From: Gemmataceae bacterium
Lineage (GTDB): Bacteria > Planctomycetota > Planctomycetia > Gemmatales > Gemmataceae
DNA: 34,032 nt
Reading direction: 5' to 3'
Assembly (NCBI GenBank): GCA_009697105.1
Contig: SIAQ01000053.1
Location: 1-34,032 of the forward strand
The notes under the pieces are model-generated. The model made no database searches. It had not been told where the DNA came from and saw only the letters and a list, made by a program, of their open reading frames with translations. This document shows positions 17,115 to 25,093 of the stretch, piece by piece. Within the stretch, counting starts at the first letter, position 1; every line of letters starts with the position of its first letter. The translations under genes and the position numbers were made by a program.

Positions 17115-18431
17115 ATGCGGATCGCGCATTTCATTCAGCGATATCCACCCGTGCTGGGTGGAGCTGAGGCGTACTTCGCGCGTTTGAGCCGATTCCATGC
17201 AGAGCAAGGCGATGATGTCACGATTTTCACGACCGATGCGCAATCGCTCGAGGCCTTGTGGTCGCCGACGGCATCGCATGTAGCATCTGGAGTGACCCGC
17301 GAGGACGGCGTTTGCGTACGGCGCTATCCCCTGTGGCGGATGCGCGGGCGACGCTGGCTGCTCAAGCCGTTGTCGTTGATTCCGAATCGACTCTGGCAGT
17401 GCCTAACGCTGCCGTGCAATCCAATTTCCCTGGCGATGTGGCAAGACGCCGGCGCGTTTCCGACACGCTTCGATGCCGTGCACGCGTCCGCCTTTCCGTA
17501 TGCCTTTCCAATCGTTTGCGCTCGGCGATTGGCGCGATCGCAAGCCATTCCGTTTTTTCTAACGCCATTCCTACACCTTGGCGATCCGACCGATCCGCAC
17601 GATCCGATTCGGCGTGCATACTCAATACCCGCACTGCGATGGCTGTTGCGCGAGGCCGACGGCGTTTTCGTGCAAACACCCAGCGAACGCGCTGCAGCCT
17701 TGGCTTCGGGCGTGGCGGAATCGCGCGTCACTCTACAAGGGCTTGGCGTCTCGCCCACCGACTGCGTTGGAGGCGACCGCAGCCTCGCTCGAAAACGCTG
17801 GAATCTGCCTGTCGGCGCCCTGGTCATCGGCCATCTCGCGAACCTCAGCTGGGAAAAGGGTACTAACGATCTTCTGCAAGCAGCCGAATCGCTGTGGGCC
17901 AACGGCACGCCGGTACATCTGCTGCTCGCTGGGCCAATGATGCCAAACTTCGAGCGAGCCTGGCGATCCCTGCAACAACGCCAGCCCGATGCAGTGCGCC
18001 GATTCGTGCGTGTCGTCGGGCCGCTGTCGGAGGAGGAAAAGCGCGACTTCTTCGCTGGCATCGACGTGTTTGCCCTGCCCAGCCGTTGCGATTCGTTCGG
18101 CCTGGTCCTGCTCGAGGCGTGGGCGAACGGCGTGCCGAACGTCGCCTATCGCGCGGGTGGCGTTGCCGATGTCATTCGACACGACCGCGATGGCCTGTTC
18201 GTGCCGTGCGGCGATATCGCGTCGTTTGCCAATGCGCTACGGCAGTTGCATGACGACTCGCGCCGACGAATGCAGCTCGGATCCGCCGGGCGCGAACGAT
18301 TGGCAACGGACTTCGTTTGGCAGGAGAAGCTCAACTTGGTGCGTGAAACGATTGGCAGCGTCAGCGGTGCATTCAGGCCTTGTGGCCGAATCTCGGCCCG
18401 GGAAGTTCTGCATGGAGTAGAGCGGAAATAA
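17115..18431 (+). CDS. GT4-family glycosyltransferase
   Basis: The protein has 438 residues from the ATG at 17115, with AAAGGA just upstream; an in-frame start 33 bases earlier lacks this. The N-terminal fold opens with MRIAHFIQRYPPVLGGAEAYFARL, the usual nucleotide-sugar transferase start with the Gly-Gly-Ala loop. The C-terminal Rossmann half includes IGHLANLSWEKGTNDLLQA and SRCDSFGLVLLEAWANGVPNVAYRAGG. That segment is the EX7E motif with Asp replacing the first Glu. It probably transfers a sugar from a nucleotide donor to a cell-surface glycan or lipid. No other polysaccharide genes are adjacent, so the acceptor is unknown. Confidence 0.9.
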   Translation: MRIAHFIQRYPPVLGGAEAYFARLSRFHAEQGDDVTIFTTDAQSLEALWSPTASHVASGVTREDGVCVRRYPLWRMRGRRWLLKPLSLIPNRLWQCLTLPCNPISLAMWQDAGAFPTRFDAVHASAFPYAFPIVCARRLARSQAIPFFLTPFLHLGDPTDPHDPIRRAYSIPALRWLLREADGVFVQTPSERAAALASGVAESRVTLQGLGVSPTDCVGGDRSLARKRWNLPVGALVIGHLANLSWEKGTNDLLQAAESLWANGTPVHLLLAGPMMPNFERAWRSLQQRQPDAVRRFVRVVGPLSEEEKRDFFAGIDVFALPSRCDSFGLVLLEAWANGVPNVAYRAGGVADVIRHDRDGLFVPCGDIASFANALRQLHDDSRRRMQLGSAGRERLATDFVWQEKLNLVRETIGSVSGAFRPCGRISAREVLHGVERK

Positions 18432-18450
18432 CATGTTGTTGCCAGCGTAA

Positions 18451-18503
18451 AAGACAACGCGGAGCGTCGTACTACAATGTAGCACGACGCTCCGCGTTGT
18501 CTT
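18451..18503. repeat. Near-perfect palindrome (AAGACAACGCGGAGCG type)
   Basis: 26-base arms at 18451-18476 and 18478-18503 have one mismatch and almost no loop. It starts 20 bases after the glycosyltransferase stop and could form a strong terminator-like hairpin. It is related to 6111-6155. Confidence 0.88.
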
Positions 18504-18623
18504 CGTCAGACCGAAATCCACTCGATTGTCTTGTTTCCCGCTTGATCTAGTAGGCTTACCGGGGTAAAATGAGTTAGGTGTAACCAGATCACATCCCGCT
18601 CAGTGTTAATTAAGGAGACGGCC

Positions 18624-19367
18624 ATGCGTTTTGAAATGGCGCCCCTCGCGATTGAGTCGGCCACCAGTGAACGAACCGCGTTCATTCGGCGAACCTATGC
18701 TCACCTCGCCGGCGCGATCCTGGCGTTCACGTTGTTAGAAGTGGCACTGTTCAAGTTCTTGGCACCGGCATTTCCAGCCCTTGACCAGGCCCTGCAGACT
18801 TTTGTACGCAGCCAGATCAGTCAACTCGTCGTGTTGCTGGCGTTCATTGGTGTTAGCTTTCTCGCTCGCTATTGGGCGTCTAACGGCGGATCGGCGACGA
18901 TGCAATACGCAGGCCTCGGCTTGTTCGTTGTCGCCCAGGCGGTCATCTTCGTGCCGATCCTCTACATAGCGATCCATTACTTCAGTCCGACGATTCTGCT
19001 TCAAGCGGCGATTTTGACACTAAGCCTGTTCGCTGGGTTGACGGCGGTCGTGTTTATCACGGGCAAAGATTTTTCCTTCATGGCGAGCATTCTGATGATC
19101 GCATCGTTCCTGATGCTTGGCATCGTGCTCTGCGTGGTCGCCCTGAGCTTGACCACCGGCTTCCAACCGGGTTGGTACTTTAGCATGGGAATCGCCATAT
19201 TCGGCGTCATGCTAGCCGCGGGGTTCATCCTGTATGACACCTCCAACATCATGCTGCACTTCCGCACCGACCAACATGTGGCCGCATCGCTGGAGCTGTT
19301 TTCCTCGGTCGCGTATCTGTTCTTCCAAATCCTGCGCATTCTCATGTTGACGCAAAGCCGAGACTAA
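18624..19367 (+). CDS. Bax inhibitor-1 / YccA family membrane protein
   Basis: From the ATG at 18624 (AAGGAG eight bases upstream) the product is 247 residues, close to the family size. About seven membrane helices are visible. Family signs are the early FIRRTYAHLAGAILAFTLLE, the conserved ILYDTSNIM in the sixth helix (with the Asp of the pH-sensing pair) and a C-terminal SLELFSSVAYLFFQILRIL. Bacterial members such as YetJ act as pH-gated calcium leak channels; others bind FtsH. Which role applies here cannot be told. A strong intrinsic terminator follows. Confidence 0.92.
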   Translation: MRFEMAPLAIESATSERTAFIRRTYAHLAGAILAFTLLEVALFKFLAPAFPALDQALQTFVRSQISQLVVLLAFIGVSFLARYWASNGGSATMQYAGLGLFVVAQAVIFVPILYIAIHYFSPTILLQAAILTLSLFAGLTAVVFITGKDFSFMASILMIASFLMLGIVLCVVALSLTTGFQPGWYFSMGIAIFGVMLAAGFILYDTSNIMLHFRTDQHVAASLELFSSVAYLFFQILRILMLTQSRD

Positions 19368-19396
19368 CGCGATTGCGTTGATTGCAAGTAATATCA

Positions 19397-19437
19397 AAGG
19401 CGCACGGGTGTGATCGACACTCGTTCGCCTTTTTTTT
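19397..19437 (+). terminator. Rho-independent terminator of the Bax inhibitor-1 gene
   Basis: A 15-base stem (19397-19411 with 19417-19431, two mismatches) and a GATCG loop are followed by an eight-T run. It starts 30 bases after the stop codon. This is the only canonical hairpin-plus-T-tract terminator I found in the window. Confidence 0.88.
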
Positions 19438-19484
19438 CGCTTGCGACCTGGCGCTCGATATATTCCGCATGATCGCTCGATATA

Positions 19485-19800
19485 TTCCACGCGGCCTGAT
19501 TTGGCACAAAGTAGGACGGCTCTCTAGAGCCGTCCTATTAAAATGTCATTCCTAACCGCTCAAGGTATATACGACAGCCAGTGGCCCGTGGGGCAGGCTT
19601 TCTAGCCTGCCGTGACTTGCCCATGATCGTCAAAATACGGCAGGCTGGAAAGCCTGCCCCACGGACTATTTTCCACGCGGCCTGATTTGGCACAAAGTAG
19701 GACGGCTCTCCAGGCCAGTCCCTACTCAGCCCGTACAACTCAAAGACGGCCCTAAAGCGCCGTCCTACAAAATGTCAGTCCTGGCCGCTCGATGTATATA
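19485..19800. repeat. Nested repeat cluster: direct repeats plus two palindromes
   Basis: A 40-base direct repeat occurs at 19485-19524 and 19671-19710. Its downstream parts also match (CGTCCTA, then AAAATGTCA, a CCGCTC and a TATATA run) at about 19532-19571 and 19760-19800. The first copy contains the short palindrome AGGACGGCTC/GAGCCGTCCT. Between the copies lies a palindrome with 28-base arms, 19586-19613 and 19637-19664, built on GGGGCAGGCTTT. It fills the gap before the HAD-like protein gene. No gene is seen in the cluster. Confidence 0.85.
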
Positions 19801-19876
19801 TATAGCCCGCGCACCATTCAATTCGCGTATACAATGACCGCAATCGTGACCAACATCTCTGCACGAACGGTGGCTC

Positions 19877-20788
19877 ATGTCGGATGCGAAACCTGATGAA
19901 CTCGTGAAGCAACTCAAGGAAACGCTCGCACGCCGGCGGTTTCGGCCGATGCCGATCGTGCTCGGCGTGTTGGCGTTGAGCGTCGTCATTCTCGCCGGCT
20001 TGGCGTATTTTCTTCACACAGGTCCTCGTCAGGCGCCGCTGCAGGTGCTGGCGTTTGATGCTGTCGTCGTTGAAGAGGAGGCTCCGGTTGCACGCGTGCA
20101 GATTTATTCCGTCGAGCCGGAGTCACCGATCACTTCGCTACGGCGCAAAACTGTCGTCGTGCAGGAGCCACGCCGCGTTAACCAAATCGACGAAAAGCCG
20201 CGAATGGTGACATTGAAAAGCGACGATAGCGGACAGGTCTCGATCGAATGGCCGATCGGCAAACATCCGGTCGGCGAGTTCTTGGCCAGTTATATCGACG
20301 TTGAGAAGCAGCACGCCAGCGTGAACGATCGCGGCATGATTTTCGTATGGCCTAAAGACGCCCCGATTATGATCGTCGTTGATGAAACACTGATTGGCGA
20401 GGCGTTAGACGCCGATGCCGGTGCGACGTTAACGAAGGCGGCGGCGGAGGGCTGGCGCATCGTCTATGTCTGCTTCGATCAAGTTGGGCCTGCGGAATTT
20501 GCGCTGCATCGGCAGTGGTTGCGGCGCCAACCGAAGCTGCCACGCGGTCCGGTGTTAACGCCGCGCAAACTGCTGGAATCGCCTGCGCCTGCCGATAGTC
20601 GTCGAGAGGTGTTTGCGGAATTGCATCAGCGCTTCACGGGACCGAAGCTTGCGATCGTGAAAACGGCAAGTAACGCCCGGATCACCCAGGACGTCGGTTT
20701 ACCGACGGCAATCATCGGCCAAGCGGACAACGTCGCAGGGGTCTTGAACGTCGCGTCCTGGGCGGACGTACCCGTGAAGTTGAAATAA
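19877..20788 (+). CDS. Membrane-anchored protein with a degenerate HAD (lipin-like) domain
   Basis: Residues 1-25 are charged and cytoplasmic; one membrane helix spans about 25-47, so most of the 303-residue protein lies outside the cytoplasm. Residues about 155-280 resemble the HAD-like domain of lipin/APP1 phosphatases: MIVVDETLIG in place of the DxDGT nucleophile motif, then AAEGWRIVYVCF, then HRQWLRRQPKLPRGPVL, and near the end a PTAIIG strand. The second catalytic Asp of the DxD motif is not present (Asp169, Glu170, Thr171), so phosphatase activity is doubtful. A region of about 50-150 may be an immunoglobulin-like or beta domain. The family resemblance is inferred from pattern only. Confidence 0.75.
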   Translation: MSDAKPDELVKQLKETLARRRFRPMPIVLGVLALSVVILAGLAYFLHTGPRQAPLQVLAFDAVVVEEEAPVARVQIYSVEPESPITSLRRKTVVVQEPRRVNQIDEKPRMVTLKSDDSGQVSIEWPIGKHPVGEFLASYIDVEKQHASVNDRGMIFVWPKDAPIMIVVDETLIGEALDADAGATLTKAAAEGWRIVYVCFDQVGPAEFALHRQWLRRQPKLPRGPVLTPRKLLESPAPADSRREVFAELHQRFTGPKLAIVKTASNARITQDVGLPTAIIGQADNVAGVLNVASWADVPVKLK

Positions 20789-21002
20789 TTGGCAAGACTG
20801 ATTGCCGGTGGCACTGCGATCGCGTGGGATATTCCGAGCGAAAAGGACAACAACAATATCTTCCCAAATTGGCGAACCCTGCGAAAACCAATGATGAGTC
20901 AATTGCGATGCCGCCTGAAATTGCGGCTGGTGTTTTTTCGCGGAACGGTTAAGCTAAATAAATCGAAATTCATTTTATTGATCTATTCCGAAGGAGAATT
21001 TG

Positions 21003-21920
21003 ATGCGGCGTCGAGGGTTCTCGCTTATCGAATTATTGGTGGTGATCGCGATCATCGCCATCTTGATTTCGCTGCTGGTCCCGGCGGTGCAGAAGGTTCG
21101 CGATGCCGCCGCTCGCACGCAGTGCCTGAATAACATGAAGCAATGGGGCCTCGCGATGCACGGGTTTCACGATGCCAACAAGAAGCTGCCGCCGAGTGCT
21201 TCGAGCAGCATCCGCAAGGCCTGGCCGGTCTACCTTTTTGCATTCATCGATCAAGGGGCGGCGGCCAACCTCTATGACTTTAAGACTGGTTTTTACTTGC
21301 CACCGAATACGATAACGACTGCCTATACTGGTGTGATTTGCGTACAACCAGCGATGTATTTCTGCCCCGCCGACCGCGTGGGAGCGTTCTGGCAAGGCGA
21401 TGTCTATTGGCGTTCGCGCGGAAACTATGTCGTCAATTATGGCAACGTCACCGGGAACCCTTGGCCGACGATGTTTCCCGCTGGGAAGGCCCCGTTCGGC
21501 TATCTCGGCGGTGGCACGGCGACGCCTTGGCAGTCCACGTTGGTGCAGATCACCGACGGCACATCCAACACCTTACTCATGGCCGAGATCATTACGGCGA
21601 TAACGAATACCGACTGGGACGGACGCGGCGATTTCCTGAACGATGACAGCAATTTTTTCAACCACCAGTTCATGACTGTCAACACGCCCAACGGCGGCAC
21701 GGATGTCACGCCATGTGTCACCAATAGCGATCCGCTGATGCCCTGCACCAATTCGTCGGCCAATGTCAACGGCGCGGCGAGAAGCCGACACTCCGGCGGC
21801 GCGCATGCCCTCTTCGCCGACGGTTCGGCGCGATTTATCCTCAATAGTATTAATATCAACAGCTGGCGAGCGCTCGGCAGCATGGATGGCAACGACTCAT
21901 TTATCTATGCGTTGCAATAA
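21003..21920 (+). CDS. DUF1559 pseudopilin-like protein
   Basis: The ATG at 21003 follows AAGGAG by six bases and gives a 305-residue protein. The start is a textbook prepilin leader (MRRRG then [24 protein letters not shown], Glu at +5), so prepilin peptidase should cut after Gly5. The rest matches the DUF1559 family, which is greatly expanded in Planctomycetes: [18 protein letters not shown], then LPPSAS, a FCPADR segment, [13 protein letters not shown] and the C-terminal [19 protein letters not shown]. The function of this family is unknown. It is followed 45 bases on by a small lipoprotein gene, the usual partner. Confidence 0.95.
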   Translation: MRRRGFSLIELLVVIAIIAILISLLVPAVQKVRDAAARTQCLNNMKQWGLAMHGFHDANKKLPPSASSSIRKAWPVYLFAFIDQGAAANLYDFKTGFYLPPNTITTAYTGVICVQPAMYFCPADRVGAFWQGDVYWRSRGNYVVNYGNVTGNPWPTMFPAGKAPFGYLGGGTATPWQSTLVQITDGTSNTLLMAEIITAITNTDWDGRGDFLNDDSNFFNHQFMTVNTPNGGTDVTPCVTNSDPLMPCTNSSANVNGAARSRHSGGAHALFADGSARFILNSININSWRALGSMDGNDSFIYALQ

Positions 21921-21965
21921 TTCGTTTGTGTAGTCTTGGATTCGGAGTAGCGGGGGTTATTTAGA

Positions 21966-22379
21966 ATGTCGCGTCAAATAGGGATCGCATCGATATTCGC
22001 TTTCGCCCTCACGGTTGTTGGTTGCGAGAGCGGTCCGCGCTATTTGCCTGTCAAGGGCGACGTGAGTTTCAACGGTAAACCGGTCGAGAACGGACTCGTG
22101 CAATTCGAGCCGGTCGATGCCACAACACCATCCGCCAAGGGCGGTGCCATCGTAAATGGAAAGTATGCCGCGGAACTCCTGCCTGGTGATTGGCTCGTTC
22201 GAATTACCGCGGTGCGTGGGGATGGCAAGATGCGAAAGGTTTACGAGGACGCGCCGGACAGTCCTATCAAGGAAGGCAGCGAGCAGTATCTGCCGAAGCG
22301 GTTCAATATCGAATCCAGCAACTTCGTGAAGATCGATACGAAGCGTAATGACTTGCACTTTCATTTGAAGACGGACTGA
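21966..22379 (+). CDS. Small lipoprotein paired with the DUF1559 gene
   Basis: The 137-residue product has a signal peptide with lipobox VVGC, so Cys20 should be lipidated. The mature part starts with YLPVKGDVSFNGKPVENGLVQFEP, which resembles a carboxypeptidase-regulatory / transthyretin-like beta-sandwich. It continues with NGKYAAELLPGDWLVRITAVRG. Proteins of this type regularly follow DUF1559 genes in planctomycete genomes, and here the gap is 45 bases, so the two are probably co-transcribed. Its job is unknown. Confidence 0.9.
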   Translation: MSRQIGIASIFAFALTVVGCESGPRYLPVKGDVSFNGKPVENGLVQFEPVDATTPSAKGGAIVNGKYAAELLPGDWLVRITAVRGDGKMRKVYEDAPDSPIKEGSEQYLPKRFNIESSNFVKIDTKRNDLHFHLKTD

Positions 22380-22398
22380 TCACCCTAAGGATTGCCGT

Positions 22399-22458
22399 TC
22401 AGAGCCGGAAGTGTGAGCGACGGTCGAAAATCACCGTCACTCACGCCTCCGGCTCTGA
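22399..22458. repeat. Gene-flanking palindrome between convergent genes
   Basis: 26-base arms at 22399-22424 and 22433-22458 have two mismatches. It belongs to the same family as 2628-2687 and lies between the stop codons of the lipoprotein gene (+) and the Pro/Met-rich gene (-), a position suited to a bidirectional terminator. Confidence 0.85.
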
Positions 22459-22468
22459 CGTTTGTCGA

Positions 22469-23746
22469 TCATGGCACCGGGTTCGGGCGGTTGCCTCGGG
22501 CTCGCTCGTCCTCCATCGATTCACCCCACATGAAGAAATCACGCGGGCTGCGGATGAACGGATGCACGGGATACGCCGAGCCGCCGCCTTTCATTTCCTG
22601 CGGCGGCGGGGCCATATCCATACGAGGCATTTGTAGCGGCTGATACTCCATCTGTGGGGCTTGTAACGGCCCCATCGTGTTAAACCGCTGCATCGGACCG
22701 AAATACTGAAAGCCGTTATAGGGCCCCATATCCATTCGCGGCTGGCTGGGCAGACCGGGAATTGCAGGATTCGCGGGCATCGCGGGCATCGCGGGCATAC
22801 CGGGCATCGCGGGCATACCGGGGATCATCGGCATAGCGGGATTGAAGCCGGGGATTGGCATTATCGGAGACGGCGCGATGTTTTGTACCAGGACCACATG
22901 GCCGGTCCACGGATTTCGCTGGTAGTAGTAATGAACCAATGGCCTAATCGGTTGATAGGGATTCTGCATTATCCAAGGTGGTATGACTGACTGTTGCTGC
23001 GGGGGCATCATCGGCATCATACCCGGATTCGACGGCAGCGAATGCGATCCCGTGTAAGGCATCGGCATAGCTTGCATCGGCGCTCCCGTGGGGCCAGAAT
23101 AGCGCATCGGATACATCGGCGGACCTTGCTGCATTCCCGTTGGGCCCGCATACTGCATTGGCCCCATCGGCGGACCTTGCTGCATCGCCATCGGCCCGGG
23201 ATATTGCATCGGCATTGAACCGTAGGGGCCTGGTCCCATCGCATAGGGTGATTGCATCGGATAGGGCGACGTCGGCACGCCCGAGTATGGCATCTGCGAC
23301 GGTCCGCGCGACGCCACGTCGTCGCCGCTGACCGCCGGATACTGCCCTGGACCGCCACCACCTGGAGGTCCACCCCCAGGGCCAGGCGGAGTCGGAGGAG
23401 TGGGGGCGGTTGCCTTTTGGCCCCGCTGTTTCAATAACGGCGCGTCGCCGATGTCCATTGCCTTCTTGTTCAACAGCAGCGTGTGAGGCAAATAACCCGA
23501 ATTGATCGCCTGCCCGATGGGTCCAGGTAGCGGCATCATGTGTGGCGGGAACGGCGGCGTCAGCGCATAATAGATCCCGATCACTCGTCCCCACGGATCG
23601 ACCACGAATACACGCGAATTGTACGTGTTCGGCGCCTGCGGATACGGAATCTTCGAGATCGGCGTGATGAACGTGTAACCAAACGTGAACGAGCAAAGAA
23701 GCAGCAGAGCCGACAGCCCCGCGCAACTGCGGATGATCGCTTTCAT
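22469..23746 (-). CDS. Secreted Pro/Met/Gly-rich repeat protein
   Basis: A signal peptide (MKAIIRSCAGLSALLLLCSFTFG) opens this 425-residue protein. Residues about 24-105 look folded (RVFVVDPWGRVIGIYYALTPPFPPHMMPLPGPIGQAINSGYLPHTLLL). From about 112 the sequence is low-complexity. It has a Pro/Gly block, then repeats of the form GPTGMQQGPPM-PM-YSGPTG, then MPGMPAMPGMPAMPAMPAN, then further Met/Gln/Pro-rich sequence. It is probably extracellular and largely disordered. I do not recognise the folded part. Long open frames on other strands here are repeat shadows. Confidence 0.82.
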   Translation of the reverse strand: MKAIIRSCAGLSALLLLCSFTFGYTFITPISKIPYPQAPNTYNSRVFVVDPWGRVIGIYYALTPPFPPHMMPLPGPIGQAINSGYLPHTLLLNKKAMDIGDAPLLKQRGQKATAPTPPTPPGPGGGPPGGGGPGQYPAVSGDDVASRGPSQMPYSGVPTSPYPMQSPYAMGPGPYGSMPMQYPGPMAMQQGPPMGPMQYAGPTGMQQGPPMYPMRYSGPTGAPMQAMPMPYTGSHSLPSNPGMMPMMPPQQQSVIPPWIMQNPYQPIRPLVHYYYQRNPWTGHVVLVQNIAPSPIMPIPGFNPAMPMIPGMPAMPGMPAMPAMPANPAIPGLPSQPRMDMGPYNGFQYFGPMQRFNTMGPLQAPQMEYQPLQMPRMDMAPPPQEMKGGGSAYPVHPFIRSPRDFFMWGESMEDERARGNRPNPVP

Positions 23747-23961
23747 AGCGTGTGCTTCCTACGTGGGTGGGATCAATCCTTTGTGGAGGTGTCCATAACG
23801 CCTCCTGCGCAAGTGTAACTGACGATGCGATTGGGTGCACCTGGACCGCGAAAGAACCGACCTGTTTTTTTTAGCCAACTCGACGAACATTCCGGCATTG
23901 CGGATTGTTCCGCTCGAACACGGCTCACAATGTTCTGTGAGCGGTTGCGATTGTCGCATTT

Positions 23962-24021
23962 TCAGAGCCTGAGCGCCAGCGAAGGGCCGCGTTGTGCCCG
24001 TCGCTGGCGCTCAGGCTCTGA
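23962..24021. repeat. Gene-flanking palindrome upstream of bpt
   Basis: 25-base arms at 23962-23986 and 23997-24021 have one mismatch. It is nearly the same element as 8622-8679. Here it lies between two divergent genes (gap 23747-24057), 36 bases before the bpt ATG. No gene is seen in the rest of the gap. Confidence 0.88.
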
Positions 24022-24057
24022 CCAGACAATTTCATCCGCTCGAAGTATAACAGGACT

Positions 24058-24771
24058 ATGATTTCGTTACTTCGCTATACCGCCCCGCCGTCACAGTGTG
24101 GCTACTTGCCGGACCGAGCGTGGAGCCTGGAATATGAAATGGTCGCCAAGCTGTCGTCGGCGGAGTACGAGGTACGTTTGCAGGAAGGTTGGCGGCACTT
24201 CGGTGCGATGATGTTCCATCCTCGCTGTCCGAGTTGTCGCGCATGCCAATCGATACGCGTGCGCGTTGCTGACTTTCATCCGAATCGCAGTCAGCTAAGG
24301 GCGTGGAAGCGGAACATCGGCGACATCGAAATCCGCGTGGGCATGCCGACGGTGACACGCGAAAAGCTAGACCTCTACGACCGCTTCCATGCCTTTCAGG
24401 CCGACCACAAAGGCTGGCCCGATCACGAACCCAAGGACCCCGACAGCTACCGCGAATCGTTCGTGCACAATCCCTATTTCACCGAGGAATGGTCATTTTG
24501 GCATTCCGGTAACCTCATCGGCGTCGGTTATGTCGATCGTCTCGTGGAAAGCATGTCCGCAATCTACTTCATTCACGACCCGGAGTATCGCGACCGCTCG
24601 CTTGGCACGTTCAACGTCTTGTGCATGATCGAGGAATGTGCCCAGCGCGGGTTACCCTACCTGTACCTCGGCTATTACGTGCAAGGCTGTGCATCGCTGG
24701 AGTACAAGGCGAATTACCGCCCGAACGAAGCGATGAAGTTGGATGGAACGTGGGGCGAATTTCGGACATAA
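24058..24771 (+). CDS. bpt: Aspartate/glutamate leucyltransferase (Bpt)
   Basis: This 237-residue protein belongs to the arginyl/leucyl-tRNA-protein transferase family. Bacterial Bpt adds Leu from Leu-tRNA to proteins with N-terminal Asp or Glu, marking them for ClpS-ClpAP degradation (N-degron pathway). Diagnostic segments are CGYLPDRAW near the start, CPSCRACQSIRVRV with its cysteine cluster, KDPDSYRESFVHNPY in the middle, and YLYLGYYVQGCASLEYKANYRPNE at the C-terminus. The length matches the family. It stands alone; an inverted pair of hairpins follows before the convergent propeller gene. Confidence 0.93.
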   Translation: MISLLRYTAPPSQCGYLPDRAWSLEYEMVAKLSSAEYEVRLQEGWRHFGAMMFHPRCPSCRACQSIRVRVADFHPNRSQLRAWKRNIGDIEIRVGMPTVTREKLDLYDRFHAFQADHKGWPDHEPKDPDSYRESFVHNPYFTEEWSFWHSGNLIGVGYVDRLVESMSAIYFIHDPEYRDRSLGTFNVLCMIEECAQRGLPYLYLGYYVQGCASLEYKANYRPNEAMKLDGTWGEFRT

Positions 24772-24778
24772 ATGAAAT

Positions 24779-25093
24779 TCAAGACCAGAGGTGAGGTACT
24801 CTGAACCTCTGGGATCAATCGCTGGCGCATTTTGAAGTTGCGCTTTTTGTTCGCCTCCCAATTGCAATGAAGAATTAAGAACGAGGAATGAGGAATTAAG
24901 AATTAATGCAAACGAATCAAGGCACGCAAATGAAGCGATTTCAATTCCTCATTCTTATTTCCTCGTTCTTAATTCCTCATTGCATTTCAGGCCATTGACG
25001 CGATTCCGTGTGCCTCGGCGACTCAAGAATGCGCACCTTCAAAACTGGCGCCTATCCCAAGGGTTCGGATTACCTCACCCTTGGGCTTGGATT
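24779..25093. repeat. Diverged inverted repeats with hairpins between convergent genes
   Basis: About 68 bases at 24779-24846 reappear, reverse-complemented and diverged, at 25027-25093; both read a peptide like GSDYLTLGL in one frame. Each copy contains its own hairpin: CCAGAGG/CCTCTGG (24785-24812) and CCCAAGGG/CCCTTGGG (25056-25085). Between them is an AT-rich inverted repeat (24862-24897 and 24943-24985) built on AATTCCTCATT. The region fills the gap between convergent stop codons, so the hairpins could serve as terminators. No gene is supported here. Confidence 0.75.

Noticed and set aside
22944..23840. A 298-residue open frame overlapping the Pro/Met-rich gene
   Set aside because: The low-complexity repeats keep other frames open; the chosen frame alone has a signal peptide and sensible folded N-terminus.
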